From positions 62,001 to 126,000 of the forward strand of contig JABGQA010000096.1 of NCBI GenBank assembly GCA_018644665.1: a stretch of 64,000 nucleotides of DNA, given 5' to 3'. A model generated the notes under the pieces. It was not told where the DNA came from and did no database searches. It saw nothing but the letters and a program-made list of their open reading frames with translations. A program made the position numbers and the translations under genes. The first letter of the stretch is position 1; each line of letters starts with the position of its first letter. Positions 9,839-18,314 of the stretch are shown piece after piece. The stretch comes from Candidatus Poribacteria bacterium (GTDB lineage: Bacteria; Poribacteria; WGA-4E; GCA-2687025).

Positions 9839-10075
9839 TCAGTCCGCGCTGCGGGGTGGGAGCGCCCTCCGCTCAATGTCGTCGAGCATCAGCGTGGTGT
9901 CGGCCTGGTTGGCCTCCATCTGCTGACGCAGTTCCTCGATCTCTCCCCGCAGGGCCGCGAACTCCTCAGCCGATCCCTTGAGCTGGTGTCGGCGCGCATT
10001 CAAGATCATCCACGTGATTGCCACCGGCGTGCCGAAGCCCCCGATGATCGCCACGAGTCCCATTAGCTCTTCCAT
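9839..10075 (-). CDS. Small membrane/coiled-coil protein, paralogue 1 of 3
   Basis: 78 residues from the ATG at 10075, chosen because GGGAGA sits about 7 bases upstream and because this start aligns with the other two copies. One N-terminal membrane helix (GLVAIIGGFGTPVAITWMIL), a basic stop (NARRH), a charged coiled coil with EEFAALRGEIEELRQQME, and a conserved tail LMLDDIERRALP. The layout is like PspB-type envelope-stress proteins, but no specific similarity is claimed. It is the most downstream of three tandem copies at 9839-10803. Confidence 0.75.
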   Translation of the reverse strand: MEELMGLVAIIGGFGTPVAITWMILNARRHQLKGSAEEFAALRGEIEELRQQMEANQADTTLMLDDIERRALPPRSAD

Positions 10076-10166
10076 GACCATTCTCCCGTCCGGCATACAG
10101 GCACACGAGCGGCGGGTCTTCCCCCGCTGATCCGTGTTCCATCCGCGGGTTCATGGGTGGCGCGGG

Positions 10167-10406
10167 TCACGACGGCGGATTGCCGGGGAGCGACGTTCGG
10201 CGGATGTCGTCGAGCATCAGTGTGATGTCCGCGTTGTTGGCCTCCATCTGCTGACGCAGATCCTCCATCTCGGCTCGTAAGGCGGCGAATTCCTCCGAGG
10301 ACCCCTTGATTCGATGGCGTGCCGCATTCACGATCAGCCACGTGATAGCTATCGGGGTACCGAACGCGCCGAGTATCGCTACGAGTCCGAGAAGGCTTCC
10401 CGGCAT
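10167..10406 (-). CDS. Small membrane/coiled-coil protein, paralogue 2 of 3
   Basis: 79 residues from the ATG at 10406, with GGGAGAG 5-6 bases upstream; the longer upstream extension is not supported. Same plan as its neighbours: membrane helix (GLVAILGAFGTPIAITWLIV), basic NAARHR, SSEEFAALRAEMEDLRQQMEA coiled coil (the core is conserved in all three), and ADITLMLDDI tail. Each copy has its own strong ribosome-binding site and about 90-150 bases of spacer. Confidence 0.78.
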   Translation of the reverse strand: MPGSLLGLVAILGAFGTPIAITWLIVNAARHRIKGSSEEFAALRAEMEDLRQQMEANNADITLMLDDIRRTSLPGNPPS

Positions 10407-10557
10407 GTGGTCTCTCCCGCATCGTATCAACGGAGGCGTCAACGGGTGTCCCGGCCCGGCCCGCACAGGTCGGTCGGCTCTTGGCTTCCGAGCGGAGGCT
10501 ACCTGGCCGGCGCGCACGGGATACTAGCAGCGACCCATGTGTCTCTGCCGTTGGGCG

Positions 10558-10803
10558 TTAGTCCGAGGAGTCTCTCGGCAGCGACTTCCGTTCGATGTCG
10601 TCGAGCATCAGCGTGATGTCGGCGTGCGTGGCCTCCATCTGCTGCCGAAGGTCGTCCATCTGGCTTTGAAGCGCGGCGAACTCCTCCGACGAGGCGCCGA
10701 CGGACTTCCGTTTGGCGTTCAGGATCATCCATGTGATCGCCACGGGGGACCCGAAAACGCTGAGGATGCCCACGATGGTGATGATGAATATCGGGAACGG
10801 CAT
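10558..10803 (-). CDS. Small membrane/coiled-coil protein, paralogue 3 of 3
   Basis: 81 residues from the ATG at 10803, preceded by GGGAAGGA. Membrane helix near residues 4-26, then NAKRKSVGASSEEFAALQ and a coiled coil, ending ADITLMLDDIERKSLP. It is the first of the three on this strand and has a TAGAAT -10-like element at 10858-10863 about 50 bases upstream, so it probably heads the cluster. The third copy differs most in the membrane helix (IFIITIVGILSVFG). Function unknown; a homo- or hetero-oligomer is an inference from the coiled coil. Confidence 0.78.
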   Translation of the reverse strand: MPFPIFIITIVGILSVFGSPVAITWMILNAKRKSVGASSEEFAALQSQMDDLRQQMEATHADITLMLDDIERKSLPRDSSD

Positions 10804-10918
10804 GGCGTTCCTTCCCGTGCAGGGCGCGAGCGAAAACCGACGACCCCATCCGACGCGATTCTAGCCTACTGGAGGTCGACCGCGTAAGTACGCGCTGTGT
10901 CCGCCGGCCGCCTCGCGG

Positions 10919-11695
10919 TCAACCGCGCAACGCTACCGTGTCGTACGTCCCGGTCGGGGCGTATCCGAGCTTCCGCGCGAGGCCGGCCGACACGACACTC
11001 GCGGTATCCCAGTGTGGCTCCACACCCTCGCGGAGGGCGTGCAATATGAGCGCCGCGGAGACAGCCGTCGCAAGGCCATTGCCTCGGCGCGTCTCGTTCG
11101 TGTTCACCTGAATCCCAAAGCCGCCGTCGTACGGGACGGCCGCCGTGGCCCCGGCTACGATCGAGTGCCTCTCGACAGCGCAGTAGCCTACGCTCCGGGC
11201 GACGAAGTCCTCCGGGTCCTCGAAGACCGGCGGGAAGATCAGCGCGCCGTCCACCTCGTCGCCGATGCGCCGCGCGAGTCTCAGGTCGATGCGCTCAACG
11301 CGGCATCCCGCCGGCACGCGACTCACCATTGCCTGCAGCGCGTCGGCGTCTCTGTCGCGGAGCGTGAAGGACGTGCGGCGTCCAAGACTCGCGCGCGGAT
11401 GTTCCGCCAGGATGAGACGCCCCCACTCCGCGCTGGGGCCGAGGACGATCGCCCAAGGAGGTAGCGCAGCGATAGCGGCTCGGGCCGCGGGCGCTTCGGC
11501 ATCGCCCGCCAGAATCGCGAAGGGGCCCAGCTTGATGTGAGCGACGCGCGGCTCTGCGACATCGTCAACGGACAGGACTCCTCCGTGCCCCTGGACGACG
11601 CACGCCACGACAGTCCGTGGGGCCTCCGTTGCCTCGAACAGCGGCGCCAGTCGCCGCCTTTCGCTCCGCTCGATGCGCCGCATCCCGTTCGCCAT
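10919..11695 (-). CDS. GNAT-family acetyltransferase
   Basis: About 258 residues from the ATG at 11695; 11683 is also possible. The C-terminal half carries a GNAT fold: a VNTNETRRGNGLATAVSAAL segment matching the acetyl-CoA-binding R/QxxGxG/A region, then a terminal GLARKLGYAPTGTY element. The N-terminal half (GHGGVLSVDDVAEPRVAHIKLG) resembles the variable domain of the PF12746-like GNAT_acetyltran group. Substrate unknown. It is last in a four-gene minus-strand operon, 22 bases after the propeller protein gene. Confidence 0.7.
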   Translation of the reverse strand: MANGMRRIERSERRRLAPLFEATEAPRTVVACVVQGHGGVLSVDDVAEPRVAHIKLGPFAILAGDAEAPAARAAIAALPPWAIVLGPSAEWGRLILAEHPRASLGRRTSFTLRDRDADALQAMVSRVPAGCRVERIDLRLARRIGDEVDGALIFPPVFEDPEDFVARSVGYCAVERHSIVAGATAAVPYDGGFGIQVNTNETRRGNGLATAVSAALILHALREGVEPHWDTASVVSAGLARKLGYAPTGTYDTVALRG

Positions 11696-11717
11696 GCCAT
11701 GATCCGTGTCGACGCTG

Positions 11718-12881
11718 TCAGGGCGCTCCGAGAACCACCCGCCCAGCCTTGAGGGACAGCGCCTGCTCCGATACGACGGAACCGTCCGGCGCGTGCATGG
11801 CCAGAGTCGCGCGTTCGCCGGTCGCACTCGTCGCGATCACGGCCGTGTCCCGATCCAGAGCGCGGATGTTCGTCGGGATCTCCGCGCCGGTCGGGCCGCG
11901 TAGTGTGATGCGCTTCTGCGCGAAGGCGACGGCGATGCAGTTGCGGTTCCAGTTCGCTGCGGGCGCGCCGCCGAAGTACACGGCGACCCAAGCGCCCTCC
12001 TCGACGTACGCCATCGGCGTGACCTGCCCGTATCGGTCGTAGTCCTCGCCGCTGTTGGAGAACAGGAGGCCGCGATCCTCCCACTGGACGCCGTCGTCGC
12101 TCGTGAGCCAGCGCGTGCCCCGCCCGCTCTCGGCGAGCAGGACGTATCCGTCGCCCACGCGTGCGACATCGACAGCGCCCGAGTGCTGAACGAGGGGACT
12201 GCGGGGGTCGGGCGTCCACCCGATGCCGTCTTCCGAGGTGGCGAGTCCCACGTGGCGCGCCGCCGGCTCGCCGATCTTCTGTCGGTCGGCCGGGTTGGAG
12301 TTCGTCCCGTCGTACCACATGCGGAAGCGGCCGTCCTCATGGAGCAGGCTGGGTCGGCCGACCTTGAAGCTGTCCCAGGCGCCTGGACCGCCGAACGGGA
12401 TGACGGAGCCGCGGCGTGTCCACGCCCGCCCGTCCTTCGATGTCGCCAGGTGGACTTCGTCCTCCTCGGCTGTCGGAGCTACCGAGAAGCTCATGTAGTA
12501 CGTGCCGTCGACACGCACGACCGACGGGTCGTTCACGTGGTTTTCGCCGTCCACGTCGATCGCGGGGTTGTCGGCGGCGCGCAGCCACCGCAGGCCGTCG
12601 TCGGACTCGGCGAGGTGTATGCGGTCGTGCCCGTCGCGGGCCTGGCCTCCGTACCACATGCGGTACCGGTCGCCGTCTCGGAGGACGTCGGGCGCGTAGA
12701 CGTTCCCCTCGCCCGCCTGCATCTCGTACTCCTCCTCGCCGACGAGCACGGGATTGTCGGCGTAGAAATGCCATGTGTGGTACTCCGCGACGGGGAGCGC
12801 GCCGGCCGACACCCCGTGCACGACGAAGACGGCGTCGCCGGGCGCCGCCGCGTGGATCAAGGCCAGACACAGTCCGAGCAT
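11718..12881 (-). CDS. Secreted five-bladed beta-propeller, GH43/GH130-like
   Basis: 387 residues with a short hydrophobic N-terminal signal (LGLCLALIHAAA). Repeated propeller motifs include YAPDVLRDGDRYRMWYGG, HLAESDDGLRW, VNDPSVVRVDGTYYMSFS, HLATSKDGRAW and GRPSLLHEDGRFRMWYDG. This is the pattern of GH43/GH32/GH130-related sugar-binding propellers. Probable role is binding or hydrolysing a glycoside outside the cytoplasm. Catalytic acids are not assigned with confidence. GGGAGGA precedes the start, and it lies 29 bases after the P1 peptidase gene. Confidence 0.72.
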   Translation of the reverse strand: MLGLCLALIHAAAPGDAVFVVHGVSAGALPVAEYHTWHFYADNPVLVGEEEYEMQAGEGNVYAPDVLRDGDRYRMWYGGQARDGHDRIHLAESDDGLRWLRAADNPAIDVDGENHVNDPSVVRVDGTYYMSFSVAPTAEEDEVHLATSKDGRAWTRRGSVIPFGGPGAWDSFKVGRPSLLHEDGRFRMWYDGTNSNPADRQKIGEPAARHVGLATSEDGIGWTPDPRSPLVQHSGAVDVARVGDGYVLLAESGRGTRWLTSDDGVQWEDRGLLFSNSGEDYDRYGQVTPMAYVEEGAWVAVYFGGAPAANWNRNCIAVAFAQKRITLRGPTGAEIPTNIRALDRDTAVIATSATGERATLAMHAPDGSVVSEQALSLKAGRVVLGAP

Positions 12882-12910
12882 GTCGCGTCCTCCCGCGGGC
12901 GCCCCAAGGG

Positions 12911-14005
12911 TCAGGTCCGGCCGTACTGCTGCAGTAGCTCTTCCACGCGACGCAGCGGCAGGCCGGGCAGGGAGTTCCCGTCACGACCCACCATCGTGTC
13001 CGACGCGAAAACGGAGTTCAGGATCGCCTCCTCGACGGCGCCCGACACGGCGACGAATAGCGGGTCCATGAGGCCTTCAGAGGAAGCGAACCGGGCGATC
13101 TCATCCGTGTCGCCGTGCGCCAAGCGCGACCGATACGTCGTGGAGAAGGCGATGAAGTAGTCGCCGCTGCCGTGGGCGCCGGACGATCCAGAGCGCGCGA
13201 GCCCGAACCCCGCGCGCTTTGCGAGGCGGCGCAATTGGCGAGACGAGAGCGGCGCGTCCGTCGCCAGGACGATCATGATGGAGCCTGGGTCCTGCTTCCG
13301 CGCGTCCTCCTGGGCGAGGAGGCGCCCGACGGGGACGCCATCGACGACGAGATCGCCGCCGAAGTTGCTCTGCACGAGCGCGCCGACCACGTACTGCCCA
13401 TTGCCAGCGTCCACCTGGCGGGACGACGTGCCGATGCCGCCCTTGTAGCCGCAACAGGACGTGCCGGTACCCGCTCCAACGGATCCCTCAACTACGGGTC
13501 CGCCAGCCGCCGCCTCGATGGCGCCGACGACGTGCTCCTCCTTCACGTGCAGGCCCGCCGCGTCGTTGAGGCCGCCGTCGAACGTCTCGCCGACGGTAGG
13601 ACTGAACCACCCCGGCGTCTGCCCTTCCGGGAACGCCGTGCGGATCATGTGCCGCGTCACGGCGTCGTACGCGGCGCCGACGCTGAAGGTGTTCGTGAGG
13701 ACGATGGGCGTCTCGATGTGCCCGAATTCGTCGATGAGGGACAGTCCCGCGGTCGTTCCTGCGCCGTTGAAGACGTAGTGCGCCGCTTCGACGCGCTCGC
13801 GTATCAGGTTGCCTGCATGTGGCAGAATCGCGGTCACGCCCGTGCGGACGGGCCCGTAACCGATGCGCAGGGGGCCGTCGCCCTCGATGAGCGTCGTGTG
13901 ACCGACGCGTACACCGGGGACATCCGTGATGGCGTTGTGCTCGCCGGTGTCGTACGTGCCGATGCGCACGCCGATGTCGCGGGCGCGAGGTCGTGCGGTC
14001 GTCAT
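12911..14005 (-). CDS. P1 family (S58) aminopeptidase/esterase, DmpA-like
   Basis: 364 residues, the usual length. Family motifs seen: NAITDVPGVRVGHTT near the start, the NTFSVG segment, GTSCCGYKGGIGTSSR at 181-196, and GSIMIVLATDAPL at 241-253. In DmpA and BapA the proenzyme self-cleaves at a Gly-Ser bond just before this last motif and the new N-terminal Ser is the nucleophile. The equivalent here is G241/S242. Members cleave N-terminal D- or beta-amino acids or small amides and esters. GGGAGGG precedes the ATG. It starts 15 bases after the MocA dehydrogenase, so they are probably cotranscribed. Confidence 0.85.
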   Translation of the reverse strand: MTTARPRARDIGVRIGTYDTGEHNAITDVPGVRVGHTTLIEGDGPLRIGYGPVRTGVTAILPHAGNLIRERVEAAHYVFNGAGTTAGLSLIDEFGHIETPIVLTNTFSVGAAYDAVTRHMIRTAFPEGQTPGWFSPTVGETFDGGLNDAAGLHVKEEHVVGAIEAAAGGPVVEGSVGAGTGTSCCGYKGGIGTSSRQVDAGNGQYVVGALVQSNFGGDLVVDGVPVGRLLAQEDARKQDPGSIMIVLATDAPLSSRQLRRLAKRAGFGLARSGSSGAHGSGDYFIAFSTTYRSRLAHGDTDEIARFASSEGLMDPLFVAVSGAVEEAILNSVFASDTMVGRDGNSLPGLPLRRVEELLQQYGRT

Positions 14006-14020
14006 GGCAAGCCCTCCCCT

Positions 14021-15079
14021 CTACTCGAGCGACTCGCGCGTCCCGTCTTCCGCGGAGCGGTACGCCGCGTCCAGCACTTCAAGGACGCGGACACCGTCGC
14101 GTAAGCCGCAGGGCGGATCGCCGTCGCCGGCCGACGCGCGGAGGAACTGCCGGACGAACTCCTCGCCGTAGACGCCGCCGTACGCGGGACTGCTCGCCAC
14201 CTCGAACTGCATCTCTCGTCTAGGCGCGGACGCCCACGACGGGTGTGCGCTCTCGACATGCAGCGTCGTCGAGCGGACGGGGTCCCACCACAGGCGGCCT
14301 TTGGTTCCGTACACGCCGATGTGCGTGTCGTAGGCGCCGGACATGTAGCCGCCAGGGCTCAGCGCCAAGAGATATCCGGCCGTCATTGTGGCGAGGGCGC
14401 CGCGGCGGAAGCGTAGGCTCAACATCGCGACATCTTCGACGTCGATGTCCTCGCCAGCGAGGCACTCCGCGTGCGCGGATACGCTGGCGTAGTCGTCGTC
14501 GAGCACGTAGGCGAGCAGATCGAGGTAGTGACAGCCCAGCCAAGACAGGATGCCACCGCCCGCTTGAGCGTCGTTGAACAGCCAGTGTGACGGGTCGCGG
14601 AAGCGCACCTGCGATGTCACCATGCGCGCCTCAGCCGCGATGGGTGTTCCGAGGATGCCGTCGGCGATGAATTGCCGCGCTGCGACGGTGATCGGATGCA
14701 GTCGCGCCTGGTACACCACTGTGAGCGTCACGCCGCTCTCCTCGACCGCCGCGCGCGCCGAATCGAACGCGGGGAGGCTCACGGCGAGTGGCTTCTCCGC
14801 GATGATGTGCTTGCCCGCGCGGGCGCACGCCTCGATCACGCCCGGTGCGCGGTCGTTGCGGGCGCACACAAACACGTGCGTCGCGTCGGAGTCGAGGGCG
14901 TCCTGGAGACGCGTCACGACGCGCGTCACCTTGTCCTCGTCGGCGTACGCGGCGCCTACGGTCTCGTCTGCGTCGGCGACGGTGATCGCCGTCACCTCGG
15001 GAAGATGTTGCAGTGTCTTCAGGTGCGCCTTGGAGTGCGGATGCGCCCCACCGATGAGCCCGAAGTGGATGTCGTGCAT
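14021..15079 (-). CDS. Gfo/Idh/MocA family dehydrogenase
   Basis: 352 residues. N-terminal Rossmann domain with GLIGGAHPHSKAHL in place of the classical GxGxxG, then AEKPLAVS, where the catalytic Lys of the EKP motif lies. The C-terminal alpha/beta substrate domain has HWLFNDAQAGGGILSWLGCH. These enzymes oxidise or reduce sugars, inositols or related alcohols with NAD(P). First gene of a minus-strand operon with the P1 peptidase, propeller protein and GNAT genes. A second, diverged member is at 57507-58553. Confidence 0.85.
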   Translation of the reverse strand: MHDIHFGLIGGAHPHSKAHLKTLQHLPEVTAITVADADETVGAAYADEDKVTRVVTRLQDALDSDATHVFVCARNDRAPGVIEACARAGKHIIAEKPLAVSLPAFDSARAAVEESGVTLTVVYQARLHPITVAARQFIADGILGTPIAAEARMVTSQVRFRDPSHWLFNDAQAGGGILSWLGCHYLDLLAYVLDDDYASVSAHAECLAGEDIDVEDVAMLSLRFRRGALATMTAGYLLALSPGGYMSGAYDTHIGVYGTKGRLWWDPVRSTTLHVESAHPSWASAPRREMQFEVASSPAYGGVYGEEFVRQFLRASAGDGDPPCGLRDGVRVLEVLDAAYRSAEDGTRESLE

Positions 15080-15177
15080 TGTCGGCTCCCGAAGCGTGGC
15101 GGCCGGTCACGGAAGATGGGTGGACGCTGCAAGGTCGCATCCATCGACCGTCCGCGCAACGTGGCTGGGCGCGCGAA

Positions 15178-15205
15178 GAGGGCCGCGGCATACACCGCGG
15201 CCCTC
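15178..15205 (-). terminator. GC-rich hairpin after the PQQ-like propeller gene
   Basis: GAGGGCCGCGG at 15178-15188 and CCGCGGCCCTC at 15195-15205 form a perfect 11-bp stem with a 6-base loop. It lies 29 bases past the stop of the minus-strand gene ending at 15234 and before the MocA gene. There is no T-run on either side, so it may block read-through or act with Rho. Confidence 0.5.
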
Positions 15206-15233
15206 GCGACGATGGCTGGTGCTGGCGGTCGCG

Positions 15234-16505
15234 TCACCCGCCTTCTGACACCGCCCACAGAGCGTCGTATGTGCGGAAGTAGACCGTCCCGTTGGAAACG
15301 ACCGGCGAAGACGACACCGTCTCTCCCAGTTCGTTCGACGCGAGTATCTCGAACGTCCGGCCCGCCTTGACGACGGTCACGACGCCATCACGAGCCGTCA
15401 GGTAGAGCTTCCCGTCGGCATATACGGGTGACGCGCGGTGACGATGCCGGTGCGTCGTCTCGTCGTACAGCTCCTCGCCGGTCTGGGCGTCCATGGCGAT
15501 GAGGTTGCCGTTCTCGCGGCAGAGGTATACGAGTCCGTCGTGGACCAGGGGCGACGGGACGTCGGGTGTCCCACGTGGGCGTGTCCACACGTGTCCTTGG
15601 TCGGTGTCAGATATGTCACCGGCAGCGTCTGGGCTCAGTCCCAACACCGGGCCGTTCTTCGCCGACGGCACCACGATGAGCCCGGGGATGGCGACTGGCG
15701 ACGCCACGAAGCGAAGCGATGGATTGTAGCTGTCTCGCGGGTTCATCCCGCCGCAGCGCCACAGTTCGGTGCCGTCCGCGAGGCTGTGCGCGGTGACGTA
15801 GTCGGCTCCGTGCGAGAGCAGGAACTCGCGATCGTCGTCGCGGTAGAGGAACGCCGACGCGTAGGACTGTTCGCACTCGCTGTGCGCGTCGCTCGCGCGC
15901 TTGTGCTTCCACAGCTCCTCGCCTGTGTTCTTGTCGAACGCGAGGACGAGCCAGCCGTTGCTGTGTATGAGCTGTAGGTAGAGGCGATCGCCGTCGAGCC
16001 AGGGAGTCGTCGCCATTACGAAGAACATGTCGAACTGGCCGTAGCGATCTTCGAGATTCGTGGCCCAGGCTTCCTCGCCGTCCACGGTGTAGGAGGCGAA
16101 GTCGCCATTGCCGGCGAACGCGAATACGTGCTCGCCGTCGGTAGATGGAGACGAGGACGCCGCGTTGCCCTCGCCGCCTCTGACCTCCCAGTTCTCGGCG
16201 CCGAACGGCCGCCGCCACAGTTCCTCGCCGGCGACGCTCAGGCAGATGAGCGAGACCTTGCCGGCGTCCGCGGACGTGAGGAAGATGCGGTCTCCCCACA
16301 CAACGGGAGTGGACCCGGCGGCTCCCGGCAGTTCGGTCCGCCACTTCAGGTTTTCGTCTGCCGACCACGACGACGGGAGCCCCGTCTCCGCGCTGACACC
16401 GTTGTTGAGAGGGCCGCGCCACTGCGGCCAGTTCTCTGCCCGCGCGACGCCCACTAGCAAGAGCAAGGTGAAACCGGCCCACACAACACGGGAAAGGTAT
16501 CTCAT
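15234..16505 (-). CDS. Secreted PQQ-like beta-propeller protein
   Basis: 423 residues from the ATG at 16505, which begins a signal peptide (YLSRVVWAGFTLLLLVGVARA). The mature part opens with ENWPQWRGPLNNGVSAETGLP, typical of the outer membrane PQQ-like propeller family common in Planctomycetes and Poribacteria-like genomes. Tryptophan-docking-like repeats follow (GRDRIFLTSADAGKV, GEELWKHKRASD, DGTELWRCGG, TGEELYDETTH). Most such proteins are not quinoprotein enzymes. A role in extracellular binding or scaffolding is an inference. The start is preceded by only a weak GGGG. Confidence 0.75.
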   Translation of the reverse strand: MRYLSRVVWAGFTLLLLVGVARAENWPQWRGPLNNGVSAETGLPSSWSADENLKWRTELPGAAGSTPVVWGDRIFLTSADAGKVSLICLSVAGEELWRRPFGAENWEVRGGEGNAASSSPSTDGEHVFAFAGNGDFASYTVDGEEAWATNLEDRYGQFDMFFVMATTPWLDGDRLYLQLIHSNGWLVLAFDKNTGEELWKHKRASDAHSECEQSYASAFLYRDDDREFLLSHGADYVTAHSLADGTELWRCGGMNPRDSYNPSLRFVASPVAIPGLIVVPSAKNGPVLGLSPDAAGDISDTDQGHVWTRPRGTPDVPSPLVHDGLVYLCRENGNLIAMDAQTGEELYDETTHRHRHRASPVYADGKLYLTARDGVVTVVKAGRTFEILASNELGETVSSSPVVSNGTVYFRTYDALWAVSEGG

Positions 16506-16621
16506 CAGTCCAAACCCCGAAATACATCCTGTGCACACGGGCGCTAGCGGACGGCGCCCACGTCAGTTCGACGGTGGCGCCGCGCCCCTGGTTGAGGCGC
16601 AGGAACGACCTCGGTGCGGGC

Positions 16622-17632
16622 CTAGAGCGTCAGGAACTGCACCCACATCGGGTTCTTGCCGACGTCGTACCGCGCGATGGGCGTGAGCGCGCCCGTATCG
16701 CCGTCGATGCGGTACGCGGCGACGTGCCCGGTCCCCTGCCCGCACGCGTAGAGGAAGGAGCCGGAGGGGTCGATGCCGAACGCGCGCGGCGTCTCCTCGG
16801 TCACGCAATGGCCTGTAGAGGCGAGAGCGCCGGTGTCTGGGTCGATTGAGAACCCGGCAACCGAGTCATGACCGCGGTTGGTGACGTACACGTGGCGCCC
16901 GTCCGGCGTCATGTGGATCTGGGCGCAACTGTTGTCGCCGGAGAAGTCGTCGGGCAGCGTGGAGAGGGAGTGGTCGCGGGCGAGCGTACCGGCGTCTCTG
17001 TCCAGCCGGTAGGCGGTGATGCTGCACCCCTGCTCGTTCGAGAAGTAGAGCATGTCGAGGGTCGGGTGGAAGCAGAAGTGGCGCGGCCCCTCACCTTCCG
17101 GTGGGCTGACCGTCGGCGCGGCGTTCGGCGTCAACTTCCCCGATGTCTCGTCGAAGGCGAACTGGTAGATGAGATTCGGGCCCGCCGTGTGCGGGACAAA
17201 CACTAGCCGGTTCGTGGCGTCGCTCTGGATGCAGTGCGCGCGCTCCGCGGTGGGGATGTCCTCTATCGGCGTCTCAGCCAGGACGCCGTCCGCGCCGACG
17301 GCGTGCACGGTGACCTTGCCGGCGCCGTAGTACGACGCGAGTAGGTAGGCGTCCGTGTTGTCCAAGGCGATGTAGCACGGGTCCGCGTCGAGTGACACGG
17401 CCGCTATCGGCGTCAGGCCCGCGGTGTCGCGGTCGATGGCGTAGCTCGCGATCTCCCTGGATGATCGCAGGCCTGCGTAGAGGCGGGCGTGCGCCGCGTC
17501 CGTGGCCAGAGGGCCGGGCGAGCCGTTGACCTCGATGTCACCGTCGTGACGTAGCGCCCCACTCGCCGGGTCCATCTCGTACCGCGCCAGTCGATTCTCG
17601 CCCGCGATGGACAGGTACACCCAGTGCGCCAC
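16622..17632 (-). CDS. Lactonase-family seven-bladed propeller (6-phosphogluconolactonase-like)
   Basis: 336 residues with a GTG start at 17632 and GGGAGG 7 bases upstream. Propeller repeats include YLSIAGENRLARYEMDPASG, HFCFHPTLDMLYFSNEQ and QIHMTPDGRHVYVTNRGHDSVAGFSID, matching the YbhE/lactonase family (PF10282). Family members hydrolyse 6-phosphogluconolactone or other lactones or act as sensors. No signal peptide is seen, so it should be cytoplasmic. It starts 14 bases after the small membrane protein gene, so the two are likely one transcript. Confidence 0.85.
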   Translation of the reverse strand: MAHWVYLSIAGENRLARYEMDPASGALRHDGDIEVNGSPGPLATDAAHARLYAGLRSSREIASYAIDRDTAGLTPIAAVSLDADPCYIALDNTDAYLLASYYGAGKVTVHAVGADGVLAETPIEDIPTAERAHCIQSDATNRLVFVPHTAGPNLIYQFAFDETSGKLTPNAAPTVSPPEGEGPRHFCFHPTLDMLYFSNEQGCSITAYRLDRDAGTLARDHSLSTLPDDFSGDNSCAQIHMTPDGRHVYVTNRGHDSVAGFSIDPDTGALASTGHCVTEETPRAFGIDPSGSFLYACGQGTGHVAAYRIDGDTGALTPIARYDVGKNPMWVQFLTL

Positions 17633-17646
17633 ATTCGCCTCCCGTG

Positions 17647-18063
17647 TTAGGCGGTCGCTTCGTCGTCAGTGCCAAGATACCCGCCGAGTATGACCGCGCC
17701 GTAGTTCGCGGCCGTAGCCACGCCGCCGATGACCGTCTGCATGCCCACGCCCTGCGTCGCCATGCCTATCACAAGCCCAATGGCGCCAATCACCACCACG
17801 ACGAGCGCCAGGCGTTTCACGTGCCGCGAGGGATCGAACGGGGCCATCCGCACGGCGACGTAGCCACCGGCCATGGCGAAGAACGCTCCAAAGAGCGACA
17901 GAGCGATCTGCGTTGTCGTGGACATCTCCTCGCCGAACTTCTGCAGCTTCATCATGTCGCCGCCGGTGCTGTACACAGCCACGACGATGCCGGCTATCGT
18001 CGCGCCCACGAACGACACCAACCAGCCAATGAGTATCGGCTTGATCCGCAGCCTCTCGTTCAT
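17647..18063 (-). CDS. Small four-helix membrane protein, unknown
   Basis: 138 residues from the ATG at 18063, preceded by GGAAGGAC; the longer upstream frame is not coding-like. Four hydrophobic segments near residues 8-30, 48-72, 82-104 and 108-130, with a short basic N-terminus and acidic C-terminus (GTDDEATA). No motif identifies a function. A TATGCT -10-like element is at 18155-18160 on this strand. It heads a two-gene unit with the lactonase. Confidence 0.65.
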   Translation of the reverse strand: MNERLRIKPILIGWLVSFVGATIAGIVVAVYSTGGDMMKLQKFGEEMSTTTQIALSLFGAFFAMAGGYVAVRMAPFDPSRHVKRLALVVVVIGAIGLVIGMATQGVGMQTVIGGVATAANYGAVILGGYLGTDDEATA

Positions 18064-18314
18064 CGGACCGTCCTTCCGTGTGTGAAGACCTGCGTCGCCG
18101 CGGAACGCGCAATGCGACGCGGGGCCGTCCACTCGCGCCACCCGGATCACAGACAGCATAGCCCAGGAGGGTCGCCGCCGCACGGGATAGCCGCCGCCGG
18201 GCCACGGCGAGAGTCGGCTAGCCGGCGCCGGGACGCATGCCCGAGGCCGACCCGGGTGCTATGCTCGCGACGCGCGGCCGCGCGTATGACCAGTCGTGTG
18301 ACCCGGAGACCGAC

